From Janthinobacterium lividum (GTDB lineage: Bacteria; Pseudomonadota; Gammaproteobacteria; Burkholderiales; Burkholderiaceae_D): 64,000 nt of DNA. The notes beneath the pieces are model-generated. The model worked only from the letters and a program-made list of their open reading frames with translations, ran no database searches and was not told the DNA's origin. The position numbers and the translations under genes are program-made. This document shows, one piece after another, positions 34,861-43,777 of this stretch (within the stretch, counting starts at the first letter, position 1; every line of letters begins with the position of its first letter). The DNA lies in NCBI RefSeq assembly GCF_023509035.1, contig NZ_CP075583.1, forward strand, positions 2,666,001-2,730,000, in the 5' to 3' direction.

Positions 34861-35828
34861 CTGCAGCATCGCACCAGCCGCGCGGACACTGGTCCGGCTT
34901 CAACGAAGTCAGCTTCGTGGCCGGCATGCGCCTGCTGTTCTGGATCTGCCGCGTCTTCGGCCGCTGGCCTTTCCGCATCGTGCTGTATCCGGTGCTGGCC
35001 TGGTATGTGCTGACCAAGTCGCGTGCGCGCCGCGTTTCGCGCGCCTACTTGCGTCGCGTCGCGGCCTGCGGTGGCCCGGAAAACCTGAGGCGTGCTGCGG
35101 CACTTCGCCACGTTTGCGGAAACCATTCTCGACAAGATGCTGTTATGGGGGGCTTGTACGATACGCGTAGCGTGAACCTGCACGGCGTCGATGGCGAAGA
35201 TGGTGTCAACCGCTGCCTGGACGAGGGGCGCGGCGCCTTGCTGATCTGCGCCCACCTGGGTAACCTGGATCTGTGTCGCGTACTCTCGCAGCGCAATACG
35301 CGCTTGAAGCTGACGGTGCTCGTGCACACGCGCCATGCGCAAGCGTTCAATCGCATGCTGGAGCGTCTCAATCCTGACAGCCAGCTCAATCTCATGCAGG
35401 TGACGGAAATCACCCCTGCCACGGCCATGCTGCTGGCGGAAAAGGTGGCGCAGGGCGAGTTCGTGGTGATCGCCGGTGACCGTGTTCCCGTCTCGCCGCA
35501 GCCGCGCGTGGCGGTGGCGCCGTTCCTTGGTCAGCCGGCCGCCTTTCCGATCGGTCCATATGTGCTGGCCAGCGTGCTGCAATGCCCCGTGTACCTGCTG
35601 TTTTCCATGCGCATCGGCCAGTGCTCCGAAGTACACTTCGAACTGTTCCGCGAGTCGCTGCACCTGCCGCGCAAGGCACGCGAGGCGATGCTGGCCGAAC
35701 TGGTGGCCGATTACGCGGCAAGGCTGCAGCACCATTGCCTGCGCGCGCCGCTGGAATGGTTCAACTTCTACGATTTTTGGCAACTCCCCGATACTTCAAG
35801 ACTGGATACTCCCGATGCAACTCGCTGA
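34857..35828 (+). CDS. LpxL-like lipid acyltransferase (contains a double frame change)
   Basis: A 323-residue inner-membrane acyltransferase of the lipid A acyltransferase (LpxL/HtrB-like) superfamily. It has an N-terminal hydrophobic segment (residues 20-55), ICAHLGNLD as the family's catalytic HxxxxD, and late AGDRVPVS. Residues about 78-98 (bases 35088-35152) do not look like the family, whereas the +1 frame of the same bases gives LRHFATFAETILDKMLLWG, which does. One extra base near 35088-35091 and one base missing from the G run at 35147-35152 would explain it. Shares 4 and 14 bases with its neighbours. Confidence 0.82.
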   Translation: MTAASHQPRGHWSGFNEVSFVAGMRLLFWICRVFGRWPFRIVLYPVLAWYVLTKSRARRVSRAYLRRVAACGGPENLRRAAALRHVCGNHSRQDAVMGGLYDTRSVNLHGVDGEDGVNRCLDEGRGALLICAHLGNLDLCRVLSQRNTRLKLTVLVHTRHAQAFNRMLERLNPDSQLNLMQVTEITPATAMLLAEKVAQGEFVVIAGDRVPVSPQPRVAVAPFLGQPAAFPIGPYVLASVLQCPVYLLFSMRIGQCSEVHFELFRESLHLPRKAREAMLAELVADYAARLQHHCLRAPLEWFNFYDFWQLPDTSRLDTPDATR

Positions 35829-37383
35829 CCTGAAAAACACCCGGCGTACCGTCCGCTTCGACCGTGAGCGCCTGCGCATCGAAGACATTACCGACATCGC
35901 GCATGGCCGGGCCAGCGCCGAACTGTCCAGCGACCCCCTCTTTTTGGCGGCGATCGCGCGCGGCGCCGATTTCCTCGACCGCCTGCTGCGCGAGGACGGC
36001 ACCATCTATGGCGTGACCACGGGCTATGGCGATTCGTGCACCGTGACCGTGCCGCCGGAACTGGTGGCCGAGCTGCCGCACCACCTGTACACCTATCACG
36101 GCTGCGGCCTCGGTGAATTCTTCACGCCGGCGCAGACGCGCGCCATCATGGCTACGCGCCTGGCGTCGCTCTCGAAGGGTTTTTCCGGCGTCAGTGTGGA
36201 ACTGCTGGCGCAGATCGCGCGCCTGCTTGACGCCGGTCTGCTGCCGCTGATTCCATCGGAAGGCTCGGTCGGCGCCAGCGGCGACCTGACGCCCCTGTCC
36301 TACCTGGCGGCGGTGCTGTGCGGCGAACGCGAAGTGTGGCGTGACGGGGCACAGGTGCCGGCTGAACAGGCGCTGCGCGAAGCGGGTATCACGCCGCTGC
36401 GCCTGCGTCCGAAGGAAGGCCTGGCGATCATGAACGGCACGGCCGTCATGACGGCGCTGGCTTGCCTGGCGTATGAGCGCGCCGAGTATCTGACGCGCCT
36501 TACGACGCGCATCACGGCCATGGCCTCGTTTGCGCTCGATGGCAACGCGCACCACTTCGATGAAACCCTGTTCTCCGTCAAGCCGCATCCCGGCATGCAG
36601 CAGGTGGCGGCCTGGCTGCGTGCCGATCTGCCCACCGATTCCTGGGAACGCAACGGCAAGCGGCTGCAGGACCGCTATTCGATCCGCTGCGCGCCGCACG
36701 TGATCGGCGTGCTGGCCGACGCCTTGCCGTGGCTGCGTTCGTCGATCGAGAATGAACTCAATAGCGCCAACGACAATCCCATCATCGACGCCGAAGGCGA
36801 GCGTGTGCTGCATGGCGGCCATTTCTACGGCGGTCATATTGCCTTCGCCATGGACAGCATGAAGAACACGGTGGCTAACCTGGCCGACTTGCTGGACCGC
36901 CAGATGGCCTTGCTGGTCGACAGCCGCTACAACCAGGGCTTGCCGGCCAACCTGTCGGGCGCCACCGGTCCGCGTGCGGCCATCAACCACGGCCTGAAAG
37001 CATTGCAGATCAGCGCCTCCGCCTGGACCGCCGAAGCGCTGAAACTGACCATGCCAGCCTCGGTGTTTTCGCGCTCGACCGAATGCCACAACCAGGACAA
37101 GGTCAGCATGGGCACCATCGCCGCGCGCGACTGCCTGCGCGTGCTGGAACTGTGCGAGCAGGTTGCCGCGGCACTTCTGATTACCGTGCGCCAGGGTGTC
37201 TGGCTGCGCTGCAAGGTCAATCCCGACGTGCCGCCGCAAGCGGCGCTGGCGGCGATGATGGAGGCGCTGGCCGCCGATATCGTGCCCGTCGAGGAAGACC
37301 GCCGACTCGACCCGGAACTGCGCGTGCTGCTCGAACGCATACGCGCACAAGCCTGGCCACTGTACGGAGTCGGGAATGACTGA
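35815..37383 (+). CDS. HAL/PAL/TAL-family aromatic amino acid ammonia-lyase
   Basis: A 522-residue MIO-dependent lyase. The self-forming cofactor triad is Ala154-Ser155-Gly156 in SVGASGDLTPLSYLAA; TTGYGD supplies the catalytic Tyr and later NSANDNPIID is intact. The pair that sets substrate choice reads Tyr94-His95 (YTYHGCGLG), unlike Ser-His of histidine lyase, His-Leu of Rhodobacter tyrosine lyase or Phe-Leu of phenylalanine lyase. By context it supplies a cinnamate-type acid (probably coumarate) for the pigment starter. Overlaps the acyltransferase gene by 14 bases and the thioesterase gene by 8. Confidence 0.88.
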   Translation: MQLADLKNTRRTVRFDRERLRIEDITDIAHGRASAELSSDPLFLAAIARGADFLDRLLREDGTIYGVTTGYGDSCTVTVPPELVAELPHHLYTYHGCGLGEFFTPAQTRAIMATRLASLSKGFSGVSVELLAQIARLLDAGLLPLIPSEGSVGASGDLTPLSYLAAVLCGEREVWRDGAQVPAEQALREAGITPLRLRPKEGLAIMNGTAVMTALACLAYERAEYLTRLTTRITAMASFALDGNAHHFDETLFSVKPHPGMQQVAAWLRADLPTDSWERNGKRLQDRYSIRCAPHVIGVLADALPWLRSSIENELNSANDNPIIDAEGERVLHGGHFYGGHIAFAMDSMKNTVANLADLLDRQMALLVDSRYNQGLPANLSGATGPRAAINHGLKALQISASAWTAEALKLTMPASVFSRSTECHNQDKVSMGTIAARDCLRVLELCEQVAAALLITVRQGVWLRCKVNPDVPPQAALAAMMEALAADIVPVEEDRRLDPELRVLLERIRAQAWPLYGVGND

Positions 37384-37831
37384 GACGCATAAAGTGCGCG
37401 GCAAGAAGGCCACGCCCAGCCGCTGGCATGCCGAAGTGGAAATGCAGGTGCAGTTCTTCGACCTGGACCCGATGGAAATCGTCTGGCACGGCCGCTATGT
37501 GAAATACCTCGAAGTGGTGCGCTGCGCGCTGCTCGACAGCATCGGCTACAACTACGTCGACATGAAAGCCTCCGGCTATGCCTGGCCCGTGATCGACATG
37601 CATTTGCGCTATGTGGCGCCAGCTACCTTTGGCCAGCGCCTGACCTTGCGCGCCGACCTGGTGGAATGGGAAGACCGGCTGAAAATCGAGTACCTGGTCA
37701 GCGACAGCGCGACGGGCAAGCGCCTGAACCGCGCCAGCACGACGCAGGTGGCCGTCGATATCGCCAGCGGCGAGATGTGCTTTGCCTCGCCACCGATACT
37801 GTTTGAAAAATTGGGATTAAAGGCCGTATGA
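37376..37831 (+). CDS. apeK: 4-hydroxybenzoyl-CoA thioesterase-like hotdog thioesterase
   Basis: A 151-residue hotdog thioesterase: FFDLDPMEIVWHGRYVKYLE carries the family's catalytic acidic residue and the HGxY turn. It may release the product or edit mischarged ACPs. It is translationally coupled on both sides (8-base overlap before, ATGA after). Confidence 0.85.
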   Translation: MTETHKVRGKKATPSRWHAEVEMQVQFFDLDPMEIVWHGRYVKYLEVVRCALLDSIGYNYVDMKASGYAWPVIDMHLRYVAPATFGQRLTLRADLVEWEDRLKIEYLVSDSATGKRLNRASTTQVAVDIASGEMCFASPPILFEKLGLKAV

Positions 37832-38439
37832 AAAAACAATTCAAAGTTTTGCTGGCGAGTCTGTGCCTGCTGGCGACGCTGCCGGTCCATGCGGCCGCGC
37901 CTGTGGCGAAGATCGAGGCCATGCTGGCCAAGCCGCAGCAGCTGTGCGGCCGCTTTGACCAGAGCAAGCAACTGGCTGGCATGAAGAAGGCGCTGGCGTC
38001 GAATGGCCGCTTTTGCGTGGTGGCTGGCAAGGGCGTCTTGTGGCGCACCTTGCAGCCGTTTCCGAATACCCTGCGCCTGACGCGCGACGAGATCGTGCAT
38101 TTCCAGGGTGAGCGCGTGGCCATGCGCCTGGACGCGAAGACGGAGCCGGTGGTCAAGATGATCAACAGCGTGCTGTTTTCGCTGCTGGCCGGCGACCTGG
38201 CGCAACTCGATACGCTGTTTGAAGTGGACGGCAGCATCGATGGCGGCACCTGGCAGGTGGCGCTGAAGGCGCGCCAGCCGGCGCTGGCCAAGGCCATCGG
38301 CAGCATCCGCCTCGATGGCGGCGCCTTCGTGAAAAACATCAGCATCAGCGAGGCGAGCGGCGACCGCACCAGCATCGTGTTCTCGGCGATTGAAACGGGA
38401 CCGTCCGCCATCACGGCGCAAGAGGCGGCCCTGTTTTGA
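37828..38439 (+). CDS. LolA-like periplasmic lipid/lipoprotein carrier
   Basis: A 203-residue protein with signal peptide (cleavage about residue 24, VHAAA) and a LolA-type unclosed barrel: RFCVVAGKGVLWRT then PFPNTLRLT. It probably shuttles the aryl-polyene lipid across the periplasm (position of apeL). ATGA overlap before and a TTGA overlap after. Confidence 0.82.
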   Translation: MKKQFKVLLASLCLLATLPVHAAAPVAKIEAMLAKPQQLCGRFDQSKQLAGMKKALASNGRFCVVAGKGVLWRTLQPFPNTLRLTRDEIVHFQGERVAMRLDAKTEPVVKMINSVLFSLLAGDLAQLDTLFEVDGSIDGGTWQVALKARQPALAKAIGSIRLDGGAFVKNISISEASGDRTSIVFSAIETGPSAITAQEAALF

Positions 38440-40841
38440 CTTCCCTGACAAACCGCGGCCGCAACGCCGGGCGCCTGCTCGCTATCGCCTGGGCGCTGGT
38501 GGTGGCGCTGCTGCTGGCGCATAACGCCTATCTATGGCTGGGCAAGCGCATCGCGCCCGAAACCGACATTCTCGCCTTGCTGCCGGTGCAGGAGCGCGAT
38601 CCGGTGCTGCAGGCTTCGTTTACGCACATGGTCGACGCGGCGCAGCAGCGCGTGGTGGTGCTGGTCGGTGCGCCCGACTGGACCGAGGCCAAAAAAGCGG
38701 CCGATGCCTACGGCGCCGTGCTGGCGCGCCATGCGGGCCTGTTCCAGTCCACGCCGCTCGACGAGCAGACGCAGAACGACTGGCTGGCGCTGTTCAAGAA
38801 GCATCGATTGACCTTGCTGACGGCGCCGCAGGAAACGCAGCTGCGCCAGGAAGCGCCCGCGTTCTGGCGCGACTCTGCGCTCAGTCAGCTCTACAGTCCT
38901 TTCGGCGGACCGAAACTGGGCGCCTGGCAGGATGATCCGTTCGGCCTGTTCGGCGGCTGGGTGCAGGAACGCGCACAGGAAACGCCCGTGCGCCCGCGTG
39001 ACGGCCATTTGTTCGTCGCCGACGGCGAGCGCCAGTATGTGCTGCTGCCGATGACCTTGAGCCTGCCCGCGTTTTCGCTGGGCGCGCAGGAAAGCGTGTT
39101 GCCCGCGCTGGCGCAAGCCGAGGCGGCGGCGCGGCTGGCCGTGCCCGGCGTGGAAATCATCAGCGCCGGCGTGATCCTGCATGCGGCGGCCGCCAGCAGC
39201 CAGGCGGCGGGTGAAATGTCGACCATCGGTCTGGGTTCCCTGGCCGGCATCATCCTGCTGACGTGGTTCACGTTCCGCTCGTTCAAGCCGATCTCGCTGA
39301 TCCTGCTGTCGATCGGCATCGGCTGCCTGGGTTCCCTGTCCGTGTGCTGGCTGCTGTTTGGCAAAATACACCTGATGACCCTGGTATTCGGCGCCAGCCT
39401 GATCGGCGTGGCGCAGGATTATGGCATCTATTTCCTGTGCAACCGCCTGGGCGCCGATCCCGCGCTCGATTCTCGCACTTTGCTGCGCCGCCTGCTGCCG
39501 GGCCTGTGCCTGACCCTGCTGGCCGCCGTCATCGGCTATATGGGCCTGGCGCTGACGCCATTCCCCGGTTTGCGCCACATGGCCGTGTTTTCCGCCCTGG
39601 GCCTGGTGTTTGCCTGGCTGACGGTGGTGTGCTGGTTCCCCGCGCTGATCGGCGGTGGTACCTTGAAGAGCGGCGCGCTGGTCAGGCAGTATGGCGCGGC
39701 GCGCGCGCGCTGGCCGCTGTTGCGGGCCAACCGCGCCACTCTGATTGGCGGCGTGCTGTTTGCCCTGTTTGCGCTCTTCGGCATCAGCCGCCTGGGCGTC
39801 AACGACGATATCCGCTTGCTGCAAACGCCGCCCGCGCACCTGATACGCGACCAGATCAAATTGAGCAAATTGCTCGATGGGCCCACGCCGGTGCAGTTTT
39901 ACCTGGTGCGCGGCGATAGCGCGGAAGCCGTGCTGCAGCGTGAGGAAGTGTTGAAGCAGCGCCTGCTGCCGCTGATCGCGCAAAAGCACATCAGCGGCTA
40001 CCAGGCCATGTCGAACTGGGTGCCGTCGCTGCAAACGCAGATGGCGCGCCGTGCGCTGTTCGACGCGGCCATCCTGCAACCGGGCGCCGCGCTCGACCTG
40101 CTGGCGCAGTCGGTCGATGAAGGTCCCGAGTGGGCTGGCAAGGTGCGCGCGCAATTGGAGCAAGCCGGTGCGCCGCTGTCGATCGATGCCTTCCTGAAGG
40201 TGCCAGCCAGCGAGCCATGGCGCCACCTGTGGCTGGGCAAGGTCGAAGGCGGCTATGCCTCCATCGTCGCCTTGCGCGGCATGCAGTACGCGGCCATTCC
40301 CCTGCTGGCGAAGGCGGGCGAGGGCATGCCCGGCGTGCAGTGGGTCGACAAGGTAAGTGAAATTTCCTCGGTGCTGGGCCGCTACCGCGTCTATATGGGT
40401 GCTGTGGTACTGGGTGCCTACCTGGTGGTCTTCGGTTTGTTGCTGCCCCGTTACCGGCGCCGCACCTGGCGCGTGCTGGCGCCCACGGCGCTGGCCAGCG
40501 TGGCGGCCCTGGCCTTGCTGGGCTACCTGGGCATGCCGCTGCAGCTGTTCCACGTGCTGGCGCTGATGCTGCTGCTGGGCGTCGGCGTCGACTACGGCAT
40601 TTTCATGCAGGAGCATCCGGACCGCGGCAATAACACGCCGTGGCTGGCCGTGGGCCTGTCGGCGGCGAATACCATTCTGTCTTTCGGCTTGCTGGCGCTG
40701 AGCAAGACGGCGGCATTGCAGGCGTTTGGCCTGACCATGCTGATCGGCACGGCGCTGGTGTGGTTGCTGTCGCCGTGCTTAGCCGAAGCCGATCACGATC
40801 ACCGTAGTACAGAGGCGGCCGATGCCGCAGGAGTGGCCTGA
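38436..40841 (+). CDS. MMPL-family exporter of the aryl-polyene lipid
   Basis: An 801-residue RND-like MMPL transporter with two repeats, each a membrane helix, a large periplasmic loop and five clustered helices (about 255-425 and 640-790). The second-repeat core is LGVGVDYGIFMQEH; the matching first-repeat core is GVAQDYGIYFLCN. It begins with TTG at 38436, the TTGA overlap with the carrier gene making the start firm. It should extract the product from the inner membrane with the LolA-like protein and the lipoprotein (position of apeM). Confidence 0.85.
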   Translation: MTSLTNRGRNAGRLLAIAWALVVALLLAHNAYLWLGKRIAPETDILALLPVQERDPVLQASFTHMVDAAQQRVVVLVGAPDWTEAKKAADAYGAVLARHAGLFQSTPLDEQTQNDWLALFKKHRLTLLTAPQETQLRQEAPAFWRDSALSQLYSPFGGPKLGAWQDDPFGLFGGWVQERAQETPVRPRDGHLFVADGERQYVLLPMTLSLPAFSLGAQESVLPALAQAEAAARLAVPGVEIISAGVILHAAAASSQAAGEMSTIGLGSLAGIILLTWFTFRSFKPISLILLSIGIGCLGSLSVCWLLFGKIHLMTLVFGASLIGVAQDYGIYFLCNRLGADPALDSRTLLRRLLPGLCLTLLAAVIGYMGLALTPFPGLRHMAVFSALGLVFAWLTVVCWFPALIGGGTLKSGALVRQYGAARARWPLLRANRATLIGGVLFALFALFGISRLGVNDDIRLLQTPPAHLIRDQIKLSKLLDGPTPVQFYLVRGDSAEAVLQREEVLKQRLLPLIAQKHISGYQAMSNWVPSLQTQMARRALFDAAILQPGAALDLLAQSVDEGPEWAGKVRAQLEQAGAPLSIDAFLKVPASEPWRHLWLGKVEGGYASIVALRGMQYAAIPLLAKAGEGMPGVQWVDKVSEISSVLGRYRVYMGAVVLGAYLVVFGLLLPRYRRRTWRVLAPTALASVAALALLGYLGMPLQLFHVLALMLLLGVGVDYGIFMQEHPDRGNNTPWLAVGLSAANTILSFGLLALSKTAALQAFGLTMLIGTALVWLLSPCLAEADHDHRSTEAADAAGVA

Positions 40842-41398
40842 TGGCTTTGCAATATAAATCATCGATAGCGGCACTGATGCTGGCGCTGCTGGCCGGCTGC
40901 GCCAGTGCACCGTCCTCCACGCCGGCGCGCCTGGGCCTGAAACTGGCGCCGCAGGCGCTGGGCGCCACGGTCAGCGTGCAGCAGCACCTGGTCGTCGAAC
41001 GGGCGGGGCGCATCGACGAACTTGATGCGGCGCTGGAAGTGGAGCCGTCGCATCTCGACCTGGTGGGACTGGCGTTTGGCCAGCGCGTGCTGTCGCTGCA
41101 TTACGACGGCAAGGACATGACCTCCTGGCGCCACCTGATGCTGCCGGCGCAGGTGCGCGCCGAGGACGTGCTGGAAGACATGCAGCTGACCCTGTGGCCG
41201 CGCGAGGCGATCGCGCAAGCCCTGCCGGCCGGCTGGCGCATCGAAGACAGCGGCTTGCGCCGCACCCTATTCCTGCATGACGAGGCGGTGACGGTGATCG
41301 ACTACAGCGGCATGCCGCGCTGGAGCGGCACGGTGGTGCTCGACAACCTGCGCTACCGCTATCGCCTGACGATACAGAACGCCCCGGAAGGAAGTTGA
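40841..41398 (+). CDS. DUF3261-type outer-membrane lipoprotein
   Basis: A 185-residue lipoprotein: after the hydrophobic leader comes the lipobox LLAGC, Cys at about residue 20, with Ala at +2, consistent with outer-membrane sorting. The rest is predicted beta-rich. It probably receives the polyene lipid at the outer membrane (position of apeN). The start overlaps the exporter stop by one base, and it abuts the ketosynthase gene with no gap. Confidence 0.83.
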   Translation: MALQYKSSIAALMLALLAGCASAPSSTPARLGLKLAPQALGATVSVQQHLVVERAGRIDELDAALEVEPSHLDLVGLAFGQRVLSLHYDGKDMTSWRHLMLPAQVRAEDVLEDMQLTLWPREAIAQALPAGWRIEDSGLRRTLFLHDEAVTVIDYSGMPRWSGTVVLDNLRYRYRLTIQNAPEGS

Positions 41399-42589
41399 AT
41401 GAATGGCTTGACTGTGTATCTGAATGACTGCGGCATCATCTGCGCGCTGGGCGCCAGTCGCGAAGAAGTGCGCGCGCGCCTGTTTGCAGCGCACAGCGGC
41501 GTGGTGCCCGTCGACACCTACACGCCGGGGCGCGTGCTGCCGCTGGGCGTGGTCGATGCGCCCTTGCCATCGGTGGCGCAGCATAGCATCGCCGCGCGCA
41601 GCCGCAATAACCGGATGACGCTGGCGGCGCTGGCGCAGATCCGCCCGGCCGTGGAGCAGGCCATCGCCCGCTACGGCGCGGACCGCGTGGCCGTGGTGAT
41701 CGGCACCAGCACGTCGGGCATCGCCGAGACGGAAGGCGCGATCGGCCAGCATGTGGCGGGCGACGGCTTGCCGGATGCCTTTCACTACGGGCAGCAGGAG
41801 ATGGCGTCGCCGGCCCTGATGCTGGCCGATGAACTGGGCATCGACGGCCCGACCCTCGTGCATTCGAGCGCCTGTTCGTCGAGCGCCAAGGCGATGGCCA
41901 GCGCGGCGCGCCTGATCCGCATGGGCCTGTGCGACGCCGTGCTGACGGGCGGCGTCGATACCCTGTGCGGCTTTACCGTGGCCGGTTTTTCCGCGTTGGC
42001 GTCTGTCAGTGCGCGGCGCTGCAATCCGTTGGGCGCGAACCGTGACGGCATCAATATCGGCGAGGGCGCGGCCCTGTTCCTGATGACTGCGCAACCGTCT
42101 ACTGTGGCCTTGCGCGGCTGGGGCGAATCATCCGATGGCCACCACATGTCGGCGCCCGACCCCGAAGGCGGTGGTGCGCGGCTGGCCATCGCCCAGGCAC
42201 TGGCGCGCGCGGGCATCACGGCGTCGCAAGTCGACTATGTGAACCTGCACGGCACGGCCACGCCGCAAAACGATGCGATGGAGGCGCGCGTGGTGTCCGA
42301 CCTGTTCGGCGCCACGGCGATGAGCAGCTCCACCAAGCCGCTGACAGGCCACGCGCTGGGCGCGGCGGCCGCCATCGAGGCCGCGCTGTGCTGGCTGGCG
42401 ATGCAGGACGATAACGCTGAGGGCTTGCTGCCGCCGCACCTGTGGGATGGCGTGCCTGATGAGTCCCTGCCGCCGCTGCGCCTGGCCTTGCCCGGTGCAC
42501 GCCTGGGGCGTCCGCTCGGCTGGGCCCTGAGCAATTCGTTTGCCTTCGGCGGCTCGAACGCCGCCCTGCTGTTCGGGAGGGGAGCATGA
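41399..42589 (+). CDS. apeO: Beta-ketoacyl-ACP synthase, catalytic partner of the chain-length factor
   Basis: A 396-residue KAS I/II-like enzyme with nucleophile Cys159 in VHSSACSSSAKAMA and catalytic histidines in NLHGTATPQND and TGHALGAAAA. It elongates the polyene with malonyl-ACP and is expected to pair with the Cys-less ApeC-like protein. Starts directly on the base after the lipoprotein stop; overlaps the next gene by ATGA. Confidence 0.92.
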   Translation: MNGLTVYLNDCGIICALGASREEVRARLFAAHSGVVPVDTYTPGRVLPLGVVDAPLPSVAQHSIAARSRNNRMTLAALAQIRPAVEQAIARYGADRVAVVIGTSTSGIAETEGAIGQHVAGDGLPDAFHYGQQEMASPALMLADELGIDGPTLVHSSACSSSAKAMASAARLIRMGLCDAVLTGGVDTLCGFTVAGFSALASVSARRCNPLGANRDGINIGEGAALFLMTAQPSTVALRGWGESSDGHHMSAPDPEGGGARLAIAQALARAGITASQVDYVNLHGTATPQNDAMEARVVSDLFGATAMSSSTKPLTGHALGAAAAIEAALCWLAMQDDNAEGLLPPHLWDGVPDESLPPLRLALPGARLGRPLGWALSNSFAFGGSNAALLFGRGA

Positions 42590-43059
42590 GTTTTCCAACT
42601 ATCCGCGAGCTGGTACCCCATTCCGGGGCCATGGTACTGCTCGACCGTGTGTTGTCGGCCGATGCCGAAAACCTGTGCGCCGAAGTGGCCATCCATGCCG
42701 GCAGCGTATTTTATGACGCGCCGTCGGCCGGCGTGGGTAGCTGGGTCGGCATCGAATACATGGCGCAGGCGATCGCCGCGCATGCGGGCTACCTGGCGCG
42801 CCAGGCCGGGGCACCCGTGAAGATCGGTTTTTTGCTGGGGGCACGGCGCTACGAAGCGCAAGTGCCTTTGTTTGTGGACGGCAGCGTGCTGCAGGTGCAT
42901 GTGCAGCAGGCCTTGCAAGGCGAGAATGGACTGGGCGCGTTCGAGTGCCGTATCGAGATGGCGGGCGCCGTGCTGGCGCAGGCGACGATTACGGTATTTC
43001 AGCCCGAAGATGCAAAGCAATTTCTGCAGGAGAGTATGAATGGAGCGCAGCATGAGTAA
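42586..43059 (+). CDS. apeP: Hotdog dehydratase-like protein, partner subunit
   Basis: A 157-residue hotdog protein starting with RELVPHSGAMVLLDRVL and containing SWVGIEYMAQAIAAHAG. It lacks the GHFxxxPLLPGV turn that is present in the ligase-fused hotdog domain. This fits an ApeI:ApeP type heterodimer in which only one side is fully equipped. Together they make the double bonds of the polyene. Confidence 0.87.
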   Translation: MSFPTIRELVPHSGAMVLLDRVLSADAENLCAEVAIHAGSVFYDAPSAGVGSWVGIEYMAQAIAAHAGYLARQAGAPVKIGFLLGARRYEAQVPLFVDGSVLQVHVQQALQGENGLGAFECRIEMAGAVLAQATITVFQPEDAKQFLQESMNGAQHE

Positions 43060-43777
43060 AAGTGTATTGGTGACGGGGTCGTCGCGCGGCATCGGCAAGG
43101 CCATCGCCTTGCGACTGGCGCGCGACGGTTTTGACGTGGTGCTGCATTGCCGCAGCGCGCGCGGCGAAGCCGACGCGGTGGCGCAGCAGGTGCAGGCGCT
43201 GGGACGCGCGGCACGCGTGCTGCAATTCGATATCGGCGACCGTGCCGCGGCAGCCGCCGCGCTGGAAGCGGACATCACAGAACATGGCTGCTATTACGGC
43301 GTCGTGTGCAATGCCGGCGTGGCGCGCGACAATGCGTTTCCCGCCATGTCGGGCGAGGACTGGGACATCGTCCTGCAGACCAACCTCGATGGTTTCTACA
43401 ATGTGCTGAACCCGCTGGTGATGCCGATGGTACAACGCCGTAAACCGGGGCGCATCGTCACCATGGCGTCCGTTTCGGGCCTGATCGGCAACCGGGGGCA
43501 AGTCAATTACAGTGCAGCCAAGGCCGGCATCATCGGTGCGACCAAGGCGCTGGCGCTGGAATTGGCCAAGCGCGCCATCACCGTGAACTGCGTGGCGCCG
43601 GGTCTGATCGAGACGGACATGATCAGCGAGGTGCCACTCGACGAAGCGCTGAAGATGATCCCCGCGCGCAGAGTCGGCACGCCGGAAGAGGTGGCAGCCG
43701 CCGTGAGTTTCCTCGTTGGCGAGGAGGCGGGCTACATCACGCGCCAGGTCATTTCCGTGAATGGAGGCATGGCATGA
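43052..43777 (+). CDS. apeQ: 3-ketoacyl-ACP reductase, FabG-like
   Basis: A 241-residue classical SDR: NADPH site VTGSSRGIGKAIA, catalytic Ser in MASVSGL and YSAAK tyrosine-lysine pair. It reduces each beta-keto group before dehydration. Two starts have good ribosome sites: ATG at 43052 (GGAG 6 nt upstream) gives the usual MSKSVLVTG; ATG at 43040 adds four residues. Confidence 0.92.
   Translation: MSKSVLVTGSSRGIGKAIALRLARDGFDVVLHCRSARGEADAVAQQVQALGRAARVLQFDIGDRAAAAAALEADITEHGCYYGVVCNAGVARDNAFPAMSGEDWDIVLQTNLDGFYNVLNPLVMPMVQRRKPGRIVTMASVSGLIGNRGQVNYSAAKAGIIGATKALALELAKRAITVNCVAPGLIETDMISEVPLDEALKMIPARRVGTPEEVAAAVSFLVGEEAGYITRQVISVNGGMA

Noticed and set aside
38532..40616. 694-codon minus-strand frame opposite the MMPL exporter
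   Set aside because: Gln/His-rich shadow with no domain; the plus frame is coupled to neighbours on both sides.
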